From Sphingobacteriales bacterium (lineage in GTDB: Bacteria > Bacteroidota > Bacteroidia > Chitinophagales > JADJOU01): a stretch of DNA of 44,353 nucleotides. This document shows, piece by piece, positions 1 through 8,499 of the stretch (positions are counted from its first letter, which is position 1; each line of letters opens with the position of its first letter). The position numbers and the translations under genes were made by a program. The stretch covers positions 1 to 44,353 of the forward strand of contig JAJTHM010000001.1 in the NCBI GenBank assembly GCA_021297855.1, given 5' to 3'. The notes beneath the pieces were generated by a model. It saw only the letters and a program-made list of their open reading frames with translations, did not search any database and had not been told where the DNA came from.

Positions 1-25
1 AATTTGCTATTTGAGAAAATAGGTG

Positions 26-133
26 CTGTCCGAAATAATTTGTACTTTTGTTCATGGTTTTAAAAGTGTAGGAACTTGCAAAACTAAAAAAGCTGACCTT
101 TTTCGGAAGGTCAGCTTAATTTATCTCGGACAA
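26..133. repeat. Small inverted-repeat-bounded element (MITE-like or IS-end remnant, tentative)
   Basis: Positions 26-38 (CTGTCCGAAATAA) and the reverse complement of 121-133 (TTGTCCGAGATAA) match at 11 of 13 positions. They bound a 108-bp stretch that contains a TACTTTTG promoter-like box (43-50) and a strong hairpin (91-116). No transposase fragment is visible, and target-site duplications were not established. It could be a miniature element, the end of an insertion sequence, or chance symmetry around a terminator. Confidence 0.3.
91..116. terminator. Intrinsic terminator hairpin
   Basis: A perfect 10-bp stem, AGCTGACCTT (91-100) with AAGGTCAGCT (107-116), closes a TTTCGG loop. A-rich sequence lies on the left and TAATTTAT on the right, so it could terminate in either direction. 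It isolates the XRE gene at 165 from whatever lies to the left. Confidence 0.75.
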
Positions 134-164
134 CAATGTTTACAAACAAAATAATTACTAAAAT

Positions 165-527
165 ATGGATTTGGTCTTAGAGAACATAGTCAAATATAGA
201 AAAGAAAAAGGATTTAGTCATGAAGTTATGGCTAACCTGCTAGAAATAGCTCAACCAACATATTATAAAATAGAAAGCGGTAAAACGGAGCTTAGTATAC
301 GGAGGCTTTATCAGATAGCAATTGCATTGGAGATAGGAGTAGAGAGATTATTAGGTATAGATGCCAAGCAATTAGTTAATCAAGTTAGTGATAGTGCCAT
401 CGGTATTCAAAATATCGAAAATCAATATAATCAAACTATAGAAGCTTATGAGCATCACATCGCCTCTCTCAAGGAGGAGATAAATTATCTAAGGACTCTC
501 TTGAGTGGAAAATCAGACACAGTATAG
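165..527 (+). CDS. XRE-family helix-turn-helix regulator with C-terminal coiled coil
   Basis: This is a 120-residue Cro/CI-type DNA-binding protein, probably a transcriptional regulator. Residues about 7-62 form the HTH domain: KYRKEKGFSHEVMANLLEIA, then QPTYYKIESGKTELSIRRL, with the usual YxKIExGKxxLSI recognition-helix context. The rest (about 75-115) is helical and Glu/Gln/Asn-rich, ending in a heptad-like stretch (HIASLKEEINYLRTLLSG) that would allow dimerisation through a coiled coil. It stands alone after a terminator, and the next gene, parE, runs the opposite way. Its target is not evident. Standalone XRE proteins of this shape are common in Bacteroidota and often lie beside mobile DNA. 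Confidence 0.85.
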   Translation: MDLVLENIVKYRKEKGFSHEVMANLLEIAQPTYYKIESGKTELSIRRLYQIAIALEIGVERLLGIDAKQLVNQVSDSAIGIQNIENQYNQTIEAYEHHIASLKEEINYLRTLLSGKSDTV

Positions 528-580
528 TGAAAAGACTCTCTCTAGCTAAAAAGTCATTCAAACTGTCATAGATTCGTTCA

Positions 581-736
581 AATTCGCACCTGCTTCTGTC
601 AGATAGGCATGGTTGCTAATCACTATTGACTTGTCGCTGTTCTTTTTTCAGTTGTCGCTGTTCTTTTTTCGAATTTCTTCTGTCAAATAGTCAATAGTAT
701 TTATCATATTCGCTTGCGCTCCTGTCAGATAGGCAT
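581..736. repeat. Degenerate direct repeats in the 528-822 gap
   Basis: The 295-base gap between the XRE gene and the end of parE holds no credible gene. It contains two copies of CTGTCAGATAGGCAT (596-610 and 722-736), each preceded by a related ATTCGC-rich stretch. Between them is a 19-bp tandem repeat, TTGTCGCTGTTCTTTTTTC, at 631-649 and 652-670. The pattern suggests a decayed tandem duplication. No hairpin strong enough to call as the parE terminator was found. Confidence 0.6.
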
Positions 737-822
737 ATTCACTGGTCGATTTTCGCTGAGCGCTCATCATTCTTGCATTGTATCCGCTCATTCTTACTAT
801 ATATTATGTCGTAAGCCTCTTT

Positions 823-2691
823 CTATACCTCCATCTCTTCTTCTACTTCATCGATTTCATAAATCAAATTGTCGAGGATGAAGCGCTGTCTTTCTTTATC
901 GTTGCCACCCATATAGTATTTGAGTAGTTCTTGGATTTTGATAGTATCATTCAGAATGATAGGAAGTAGGCGCATGTCTTTTCCTATGAACAAGGCAAAC
1001 TCATCTGGTGATATTTCTCCTAAACCTTTGAATCGTGTGATTTCTGGCTTCCCGCCTAGTTTACGCATGGCATCTTTTTTCTCCTGTGCAGAGTAGCAGT
1101 AGATGGTTTCTTTCTTATTTCGAACACGGAAGATGGGTGTTTCTAGAACTTTGATATGTCCGTTGATAACGAGTTCTGGGAAAAACTGTAGGAAGAAAGT
1201 CAAAAGCAATAAGCGTATGTGCATACCATCATGGTCAGCATCTGTAGCTATAATGACATTATTATATCGCAAATTTTCTATACCTTCTTCTATATCTAGC
1301 GCGTGCTGAAGGAGATTGAGTTCTTCATTCTCATAAACGATTTTTTTCTTCATCCCGAAACAATTCTGCGGCTTTCCTTTGAGTGAAAATACAGCTTGCG
1401 TTTCGGCATTTCTCGATTTGGTCATAGAACCTGAAGCTGAATCCCCTTCTGTTATAAAAATAGTTGTTTCTTTATTCTGCGCATATTTTTCGTCTGTATA
1501 GTGGTATCGGCAGTCACGCAGCTTCTTATTGTGTACGTTGGCTTTCTTCGCTCGCTCTTTAGCTATTTTACGAACCCCTTCCATATCTTTTCGCTCGCGT
1601 TCACTATTCTGTATTTTTTTCAAAAGTGCTTCCGCTACTAAAGGATTTTTATGCAAGAAATTGTCCAAATGCTGCTTCATAAAGTCCGCGACAAAGGCTT
1701 TCATGGATCCACCATCGCCTTCTAGAGTTACTGTACCTAGTTTCGTTTTTGTCTGAGATTCAAACATGGGTTCTTGTATTCGCACACAAATAGCACCTAC
1801 TATGGACATGCGTATATCCGATGCATCAAAATCTTTTTTGTAAAAGTCACGAATAGTTTTCACTATAGCTTCTTTGAAAGCGGTCAAGTGCGTGCCTCCC
1901 TGCGTAGTAAATTGTCCATTGACAAATGAGTAATACTCTTCACCATATTTTGATGAATGCGTAAAGGCCATTTCTATTTCATCGTTTTTGAGATGGATAA
2001 TAGGGTATTGCTGAGAATCGGCATCAATTTTTTTATTAATCAAATCTTTCAATCCATCCTTAGAACTAAATTCTTGGCCATTCAGAATGATTTTGAGGCC
2101 TGAGTTTAGGTAGGCATAGTTCCACAATTGCTCCTGCACATAGTCTGGAATAAAACGGTAGTTATGAAAAATGGTGTTATCAGGCCTAAACCAAATGGTA
2201 GTGCCATTGACATCTTTCGACGCTTGAATTTTGGTTTCCTGTTTGAGTTTACCTCCTTCAAATTCCGCTACTTTTTCTTTTCCTTCGCGAACAGATTTTA
2301 CTTTGAAATAGGAAGAAAGGGCATTGACGGCTTTAGAGCCTACACCATTCATCCCCACTGATTTTTTAAATGCTTTAGAATCAAATTTTCCTGAAGTATT
2401 CATTTTGGAGATGGAATCAACCACCTTTTCTAAAGGGATGCCACGACCGAAGTCCCGTATCATGACCTCAGTGCTATCTAAAGCTATTTCCACTTTCTTA
2501 CCATGTCCCATGATATATTCATCGATGGCATTGTCCATGATTTCTTTCAGAAGGATATAGATTCCATCGTCTTGTGAAGTACCATCGCCTGTTTTACCTA
2601 TGTACATTCCTGGGCGCAAGCGCATGTGTTCTAACCAGTCCAGGGTTTTAATGTCGTCTTTGGAGTATTCCAATTCTAAATCGCTGCTCAT
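823..2691 (-). CDS. parE: DNA topoisomerase IV subunit B (ParE-type)
   Basis: This is the ATPase subunit of a type IIA topoisomerase, which with ParC decatenates chromosomes. The 622-residue product carries a GHKL ATPase domain (E50 and N54 in [19 protein letters not shown] at 80-87, [10 protein letters not shown] near 116) and a transducer domain. A TOPRIM domain follows, with [10 protein letters not shown] near residue 416 and [10 protein letters not shown] near 483, then RFKGLGE near the C-terminus. ParE rather than GyrB is favoured by [20 protein letters not shown] and [19 protein letters not shown], the form seen in Bacteroidota ParE. The ATG at 2691 is chosen because the 19 codons upstream of it look non-homologous. 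No parC lies in the window. A near-consensus -7 box (CATCTTTG on the minus strand) sits at 2783-2790. Confidence 0.93.
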   Translation of the reverse strand: MSSDLELEYSKDDIKTLDWLEHMRLRPGMYIGKTGDGTSQDDGIYILLKEIMDNAIDEYIMGHGKKVEIALDSTEVMIRDFGRGIPLEKVVDSISKMNTSGKFDSKAFKKSVGMNGVGSKAVNALSSYFKVKSVREGKEKVAEFEGGKLKQETKIQASKDVNGTTIWFRPDNTIFHNYRFIPDYVQEQLWNYAYLNSGLKIILNGQEFSSKDGLKDLINKKIDADSQQYPIIHLKNDEIEMAFTHSSKYGEEYYSFVNGQFTTQGGTHLTAFKEAIVKTIRDFYKKDFDASDIRMSIVGAICVRIQEPMFESQTKTKLGTVTLEGDGGSMKAFVADFMKQHLDNFLHKNPLVAEALLKKIQNSERERKDMEGVRKIAKERAKKANVHNKKLRDCRYHYTDEKYAQNKETTIFITEGDSASGSMTKSRNAETQAVFSLKGKPQNCFGMKKKIVYENEELNLLQHALDIEEGIENLRYNNVIIATDADHDGMHIRLLLLTFFLQFFPELVINGHIKVLETPIFRVRNKKETIYCYSAQEKKDAMRKLGGKPEITRFKGLGEISPDEFALFIGKDMRLLPIILNDTIKIQELLKYYMGGNDKERQRFILDNLIYEIDEVEEEMEV

Positions 2692-2832
2692 ATCTAATTC
2701 TAAATTTCTTAAAGCAAATTTGATAGAAAAAAAATGAATTGGAAACATTGAGTATTAACATAGTTTTTTTTGCAATTAGATACAAAGATGTGGCAGGGTA
2801 ATAAAGATGACATAATTTGCTGATTTATTGTG

Positions 2833-2840
2833 TATTTTTG
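2833..2840 (+). promoter_or_regulatory. Bacteroidota -7 promoter box (TATTTTTG)
   Basis: TATTTTTG matches TAnnTTTG. It ends seven bases before the ATG at 2848, so the transcript would start at or very near the start codon, giving a leaderless or nearly leaderless mRNA. No clear TTG -33 element lies at standard spacing. Confidence 0.6.
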
Positions 2841-2847
2841 CTTTAAT

Positions 2848-5613
2848 ATGACAAAAACATGGTCATTTTTAGTTCTGATTCTTTGGCAATTTGAGACTAT
2901 CCATTCGCAAAATAACTGTGTCAATTACATTCAGGTTTGCGGAAATCAATCTATTAGCCTAAATGTAGCTGGAGGAGGAACTCAAGAAATTAGTAACGCG
3001 AGCTGGTGCTTTTCTTCAGAAAACAATTCACTATGGCTGCGATTTACCATTTTATCTGGAGGTACATTAGGTTTTAATTTAATCCCAACCAGTACTAATA
3101 TTATAGAGGATTATGATTTTATGATTTTTGGACCTAATGTCACATGCACTAATAAAGGATCACCCATTAGATGTAGTTCGACTAATCCTCAAGCAGCGGG
3201 GTCAGCAAATAATCATACTGGTATGCGGGCATCTAGTACGGATGTATCTGAAGGCCCGGGAAATTTAGGGGATAATTGGATTCAATGGTTAAATGTAACG
3301 GCTGGAGAATCCTATTTTCTTCTTATAGATAGACCAGCAGGTAACTCTTCCTTTACCCTGAATTGGACTGGAACTGCTCAATTAAAAAAAACGGATGCGG
3401 GTCCTGACTTAAATGCATGTAAAGGAAAAACAGCGACCATGGCAGCCACAGAGACAGGCAGTTGGGTACAACACGCAACCAATCCAGCTACGGTCACATT
3501 TTCATCCCTAACCAACCCTAATGCGACTGTTTCGGGATTGAACACAGTAGGTATTTATCGATTTACATGGAGTTCATTGGGTTGTGCAGATACTATGCAG
3601 ATTACAGTAAATAATACTTCGACTTCAAATCAAAGTAAATCTATCTGTCAAGGTCAAAGCTTTAATGGGCACACTGCCACCGGTACATATGTAGATACGT
3701 TTAAAAACAAAGCGGGCTGTGATAGTATTGTGACCTTAAATTTAACTGTACTAAATAATAGTAACTCTACTATTGCAAAGTCTATCTGCCAAGGGGAGAG
3801 TTTTCTAGGTAGATCCGTGGCCGGTACTTATGTAGATAAATTGGTCAGTGCTAATGGCTGTGATAGTTTACGAACGCTCATACTCATCGTAAATCCTAGC
3901 CATAATCCTGTTATGAATAAGTCTATCTGCGATGGGGAAAGTTTTATGGGGAAGTCGACTAACGGGACGTATACTTTTAATTATAAAAATAGCTTTGGTT
4001 GTGACAGTATTTTGACCTTAAATCTCAAAGTAAATAATTATTCCAATGTAGTCATCAATACAGCTATCTGTCAAGGGCAATCCTATAATGGTAAGACAGT
4101 GGCGGGAACCTATACGGATAGCTTTAAAAGTATCGAAGGCTGTGATAGTATTCGTACCTTAAATCTTACCGTGAATCAGCATAGTTTTAGTACTATTTAT
4201 GATACGATTTGTCAAGGAAAATCTTCTGGAGGACATACAACTTCTGGTACATTTGTGGATGTTTTAAGAAATGCTAAGAACTGCGACAGCACTCGAACAC
4301 TTCATCTAGTCGTCAAACCCAATTCTTTCTTTACGATTAATAAAAAGATTTGTCAAGGAGATGTATTTTTGGGACGGAATACTACTGGAAATTACTCGGA
4401 TATTTTTCTCAGTGCTAATGGTTGTGATAGCACTCGCTTTCTTAACTTGTGGGTATCAAATAAGGTCACTGTTCCAGTCATAAAAAAGATTTGCGAAGGT
4501 GATGTATTTATGGGAAAAACCGTATCAGGATTTTATATAGATACTTTGCGCAATGATATCGGTTGTGATAGTATTATTACACATCTGACTTTGCGTGTCA
4601 TACCGAAAGATTCTTTCTTGCAGAAAACGATTTGCGAAGGGGAGAGCTTTCTAGGCTATGATTCCACGGGAGTTTATTTCGACAATATAATAGATGAAAA
4701 TGGATGTCCTCGTCTGAGAAGATTAGACTTAACAGTTCACCCAATTACTTATGGAAGTGAGGATACAATTATTTGTTTTGGGGAAAGTTATAAGGGTAAA
4801 AATAAGACTGGAAAATATACTATCAAATACACGAATGTGAAAGGATGCGATAGTTTCTTTAGTTTGGATTTGACGGTAAAACCAGATTTTCTGGCTAAGC
4901 CCCTTCGTGATACAAATACCTGCACTGGAAATCCAATAATCCTCAAAGTCAAAGGTGGGTATAAAGCCTATGCATGGAGTGATGGAGAATTAGATTCTTT
5001 TCGCAATGTTTTTAACTCAGGAATATATACAGTCACTGTCACTAATCTGGATGATTGTTTATCAACCGATGATGCCAAGGTTTATTTCTATCCTCTTCCT
5101 GAAGTGGAGATCGGAGAGGATAGTCTTATTTATGATGGTGAAGTTTTGCGATTTGAGCCTAAAATTTCCGGAAAAATCAATTACAATGGACTTCGCTGGA
5201 CTCCTAAGGGTTTATTTAAATGCGATTCCTGCCTCAAACAATGGTTAGAAACTTCATTGAATACCTTTGTAAAGTTAGCTTATACCGATGACTTAACCTG
5301 TTACAACCAAGACTCAATATACATAAATGTACTTCCAGTTCAGAATGTAGGTTTCCCAACAGCATTCTCGCCAAATGGCGATGGTGAAAATGATTATTTC
5401 GAACTGAATGGAGGCCCTGTGCGAAGCTTGACTTTATCTGTTTACAATCGATGGGGAGAAAAAGTTTATGATTATGCTGGAAAGACACCAATGTGGGACG
5501 GAAATTACAAAGGAGAACCTTCGCCAACTGGAGTTTATACTTATTTCGTCCGCTTCAATTTATACAAAGGCGGCATTCAAGAAAAAATGGGAACACTTAC
5601 CATTATTCGTTAG
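2848..5613 (+). CDS. Secreted repeat protein with T9SS type B (gliding-motility-associated) C-terminal domain
   Basis: This large exported protein (921 residues) is probably a surface adhesin or matrix protein carried by the type IX secretion system. The ATG at 2848 opens a signal peptide (MTKTWSFLVLILWQFETIHS); a GTG six codons earlier would overlap the promoter box. An N-terminal beta-rich domain (about 20-190) holds several Cys. After a spacer come nine tandem repeats of about 47 residues (DNA about 3631-4890) of the form K-x-IC-x-G-x-SF-x-G-x5-GTY-x8-GCDS-x-x-TLNLTV. Each has one Cys near the start and one in GCDS, except that repeat eight reads GCPR. The last about 85 residues (FPTAFSPNGDGENDYF, YNRWGEKVYDY, WDGNYKGEPSPTGVYTYFV) match the type B sorting/CHU_C domain. 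Ligand unknown. Confidence 0.9.
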   Translation: MTKTWSFLVLILWQFETIHSQNNCVNYIQVCGNQSISLNVAGGGTQEISNASWCFSSENNSLWLRFTILSGGTLGFNLIPTSTNIIEDYDFMIFGPNVTCTNKGSPIRCSSTNPQAAGSANNHTGMRASSTDVSEGPGNLGDNWIQWLNVTAGESYFLLIDRPAGNSSFTLNWTGTAQLKKTDAGPDLNACKGKTATMAATETGSWVQHATNPATVTFSSLTNPNATVSGLNTVGIYRFTWSSLGCADTMQITVNNTSTSNQSKSICQGQSFNGHTATGTYVDTFKNKAGCDSIVTLNLTVLNNSNSTIAKSICQGESFLGRSVAGTYVDKLVSANGCDSLRTLILIVNPSHNPVMNKSICDGESFMGKSTNGTYTFNYKNSFGCDSILTLNLKVNNYSNVVINTAICQGQSYNGKTVAGTYTDSFKSIEGCDSIRTLNLTVNQHSFSTIYDTICQGKSSGGHTTSGTFVDVLRNAKNCDSTRTLHLVVKPNSFFTINKKICQGDVFLGRNTTGNYSDIFLSANGCDSTRFLNLWVSNKVTVPVIKKICEGDVFMGKTVSGFYIDTLRNDIGCDSIITHLTLRVIPKDSFLQKTICEGESFLGYDSTGVYFDNIIDENGCPRLRRLDLTVHPITYGSEDTIICFGESYKGKNKTGKYTIKYTNVKGCDSFFSLDLTVKPDFLAKPLRDTNTCTGNPIILKVKGGYKAYAWSDGELDSFRNVFNSGIYTVTVTNLDDCLSTDDAKVYFYPLPEVEIGEDSLIYDGEVLRFEPKISGKINYNGLRWTPKGLFKCDSCLKQWLETSLNTFVKLAYTDDLTCYNQDSIYINVLPVQNVGFPTAFSPNGDGENDYFELNGGPVRSLTLSVYNRWGEKVYDYAGKTPMWDGNYKGEPSPTGVYTYFVRFNLYKGGIQEKMGTLTIIR
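3631..4890 (+). repeat. Nine tandem about 47-codon repeats inside the adhesin gene
   Basis: Each unit begins near an ATCTGYSAAGG-type sequence encoding IC(Q/E/D)G and ends after the TLNLTV strand. The spacing of the paired Cys (IC...GCDS) is nearly constant, about 30 residues, consistent with one disulfide per repeat. Nucleotide identity between units is visibly lower than protein identity, so the expansion is not recent. Confidence 0.85.
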
Positions 5614-5817
5614 ATTTCTAATGTCATTTTGACTTTGTTTTAATTTTCATAACCAGCCATTTAGTCTTCTAATTGTCTTAAAGTCACAGATTAATGATTA
5701 ATTGAGTTCTGCCTCTGCCATAATGTTCATTTTAATAAATTGGAATAGAGATTGAAGGAAGTCAATTGAGAAGAGAATATATTAAACATTTAAAATTCAA
5801 AATTAAGCATTAATCTA

Positions 5818-8415
5818 ATGGACATAAAAAAACTAACGATTAAATCGCAAGAGCTTATTCAGAAGGCTCAAAACAAAGCTATAGAGGCGACCAATCAGGC
5901 TATAGAGACGCAGCATATTGCCATAGCTATACTTGAAGATGAGGAGAATCTCGTACCACAAATTGTGAAAAAATTGGGAATACAACCTTCTCCAATTGTG
6001 AAAAAACTGGAAGAATCGATGTTGAAAATTCCCAAAGTTTCAGGAACAGAACATGGTCAGTATCTCAGTCGCACGGCTCAGACTGCAATGGTAAAAGCGG
6101 AATCTTTGATAAAAGAATTTGGCGATAGCTATGTGAGTCCAGAATTAATTTTTATTTCACTGCTCATGCAGAGCGATGACACTTCTAAGCTCTTGAAAGA
6201 ATATGGGCTCAAAGAATCTGAAGTGCGCAAAGCGATGAAAGAACTTCGCGGCAGTCAAAAAGTAGATTCGAATACGACGGAAATGACTTATGATGCCTTA
6301 GGGAAATATGCCATTAATCTGAACGAACAAGCTGAAAAAGGTAAGCTAGATCCTGTGATAGGCAGAGATGAAGAAATAAGACGAGTACTGCACATTTTAT
6401 CTCGTAAGACGAAAAATAATCCAATGCTCATAGGCGAACCTGGTGTAGGTAAAACTGCCATAGCAGAAGGTATAGCCAAGCGAATCGTGAATGGTGATGT
6501 CCCAGAAAATTTATTGGATTTAAAAGTATTTGCCTTGGATATGGGCTTACTTATTGCTGGAGCTAAGTACAAAGGTGAGTTTGAAGAACGTCTGAAAGCA
6601 GTTATCAAAGAAGTCGTAGATAGCGAAGGAAAAATTGTTTTATTTATCGACGAAATACATACGCTCATTGGCGCTGGAAAGTCTGATGGAGCTATGGATG
6701 CTGCCAATATTCTTAAACCGTCGTTAGCCAGAGGAGAGTTGCGCGCTATCGGAGCGACTACCCTCGATGAGTATCAAAAATACTTTGAGAAAGATAAAGC
6801 CATGGAGCGAAGATTTCAGAAAGTTTTGATTGATGAACCAGATGAAGAAGCGGCTATCTCCATTTTAAGAGGCTTAAAAGAACGCTACGAGAGATATCAC
6901 AATGTGGAGATAAAAGATGAAGCCATCATATCAGCCGTTACACTTTCCCAGCGGTATATCACCGATCGTTTTTTACCCGATAAGGCCATAGACTTGATAG
7001 ATGAAGCTGCAGCTAAAATGCGTCTAGAAATCAATTCAGTTCCAGAGGCGCTGGATGAATTGAATCGAAAAATTATGCAACTTGAAATAGAGCGAGAGGC
7101 TATACGCAGAGAAAAAGATGAAGTGAAACTAAAGAATATTGAAGAGCAATTGTCGAAGTGGAGTATGGAACGCAATGAGTTCAAAGCTAAATGGGACAAG
7201 GAGAAATCTATCGTAGATAAAGTTCAGGATGCTAGATCTAAATTAGAATCCTTAAAGCTAGAAGCTGAGCAGGCGGAGAGAGCTGGAAACTATGCCCGAG
7301 TAGCTGAGATTCGCTATGGGATGATGGCTTCCACACAGGCTGAAATCGAGGCTTGTGAAAAAGAGCTTAAATCTATTGAAGGAGGAGAAAAATTGATGAA
7401 AGAATATGTCACTTCCGAAGATATAGCAGAGATAGTCAGCAAATGGACAGGCGTTCCAGTTCAGTCAATGCTGCAATCGGAGAAAACGAAACTGCTTCAT
7501 CTCGATGCTGAGCTAAGAAAACGAGTGGTCGGACAAGAAGAGGCTATAGAAGCTGTATCCAATGCCATATTGCGCAGTCGTGCAGGCCTTCAGAATCCAA
7601 ATCGACCTATAGGATCCTTTCTTTTTCTTGGAAGTACAGGAGTAGGGAAGACGGAATTGGCTAAGACCTTGGCTGAATATTTATTCAATGATGAAAACGC
7701 TTATATCCGTATCGATATGAGTGAATACTCGGAGAAGCACAGCGTGAGTCGCCTAGTAGGCGCTCCTCCGGGATACGTTGGTTATGAGGAGAGTGGTCAG
7801 CTCACCGAGGCTGTGCGAAGACGACCTTATTCAGTTGTTTTATTAGACGAAATTGAAAAAGCGCATCCAGATATATTTAATATTCTCTTGCAGATGTTGG
7901 ATGATGGACGACTGACGGATAACAAAGGACGACTAATCAATTTCAAGAATACAATTATTATCATGACATCCAATATGGGATCGGATATAATACTGAATGG
8001 ATTTGACGATGTAGAAGATGAAAATGTAGCGAATGTAGCACCCGTAGTCAAGCAAAAACTTGTGGCACATCTCAAGACTATGATAAAGCCAGAGTTCATC
8101 AATCGTATCGATGATATCGTTCTCTTCCTTCCATTGAGAAAATCAGTGATTAAAGCAATCGTATCTATTCAGCTAAAGCAAATAGAAGAGCTACTAACGC
8201 AGCAAGACTTGAAATTGGAAATATTGCCCGCAGCTATTGAGTATTTAACAGAGCATGGATATGACCCTGAATTGGGAGCTAGACCTTTGAAGAGACTGAT
8301 TCAGCGCGATATTATTAATCTCATTTCAAAGAAAATAATAGCTGGTGAGTTCACCAAAGGTATGACTGTTTATATCGATGCGGTAGATGATATTTTAGCA
8401 GCGTATACAAAATAG
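5818..8415 (+). CDS. clpB: ATP-dependent disaggregase chaperone ClpB
   Basis: This is a hexameric AAA+ disaggregase that works with DnaK/DnaJ/GrpE to resolubilise aggregated protein in the cytoplasm. The 865 residues match the family length and order. An N-terminal Clp repeat domain (1-145) precedes AAA-1, with Walker A GEPGVGKTA near 206 and Walker B VLFIDEIHTL near 274. A long coiled-coil middle domain (about 400-530, rich in E/K/R) separates ClpB from ClpA and ClpX. AAA-2 has Walker A GSTGVGKTE near 605 and Walker B VLLDEIEKAH near 672. The C-terminal domain includes GARPLKRLIQ. The ATG at 5818 lacks a Shine-Dalgarno sequence. A stem-loop follows directly, and the M16 peptidase gene converges on it. 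No CIRCE-like heat-shock operator was seen upstream. Confidence 0.97.
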   Translation: MDIKKLTIKSQELIQKAQNKAIEATNQAIETQHIAIAILEDEENLVPQIVKKLGIQPSPIVKKLEESMLKIPKVSGTEHGQYLSRTAQTAMVKAESLIKEFGDSYVSPELIFISLLMQSDDTSKLLKEYGLKESEVRKAMKELRGSQKVDSNTTEMTYDALGKYAINLNEQAEKGKLDPVIGRDEEIRRVLHILSRKTKNNPMLIGEPGVGKTAIAEGIAKRIVNGDVPENLLDLKVFALDMGLLIAGAKYKGEFEERLKAVIKEVVDSEGKIVLFIDEIHTLIGAGKSDGAMDAANILKPSLARGELRAIGATTLDEYQKYFEKDKAMERRFQKVLIDEPDEEAAISILRGLKERYERYHNVEIKDEAIISAVTLSQRYITDRFLPDKAIDLIDEAAAKMRLEINSVPEALDELNRKIMQLEIEREAIRREKDEVKLKNIEEQLSKWSMERNEFKAKWDKEKSIVDKVQDARSKLESLKLEAEQAERAGNYARVAEIRYGMMASTQAEIEACEKELKSIEGGEKLMKEYVTSEDIAEIVSKWTGVPVQSMLQSEKTKLLHLDAELRKRVVGQEEAIEAVSNAILRSRAGLQNPNRPIGSFLFLGSTGVGKTELAKTLAEYLFNDENAYIRIDMSEYSEKHSVSRLVGAPPGYVGYEESGQLTEAVRRRPYSVVLLDEIEKAHPDIFNILLQMLDDGRLTDNKGRLINFKNTIIIMTSNMGSDIILNGFDDVEDENVANVAPVVKQKLVAHLKTMIKPEFINRIDDIVLFLPLRKSVIKAIVSIQLKQIEELLTQQDLKLEILPAAIEYLTEHGYDPELGARPLKRLIQRDIINLISKKIIAGEFTKGMTVYIDAVDDILAAYTK

Positions 8416-8436
8416 AAGGTGCCTAGTAGCACCTTC
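8415..8436 (+). terminator. Terminator of clpB
   Basis: GAAGGTGC (8415-8422) pairs perfectly with GCACCTTC (8429-8436) around CTAGTA. The clpB stop codon TAG lies at the foot of the stem, and a run of eight T follows about 25 bases later. It separates the convergent clpB and M16 peptidase genes. Confidence 0.7.
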
Positions 8437-8499
8437 CTAAATGGGGCATTCTTAAATTGATTTTTTTTGAATAGCGGTTTATTCGCTGCTGCGAATGGT

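Noticed and set aside
2830-2847. GTG start for the adhesin
   Set aside because: It overlaps the TATTTTTG promoter box, and the ATG at 2848 opens a proper signal peptide.
5789-5812. AAAATTCAAAATTAAGCATT shared with 32133-32152 (19 of 20 bases)
   Set aside because: AT-rich words like this are common in Bacteroidota intergenic DNA; two copies are not enough to call an element.
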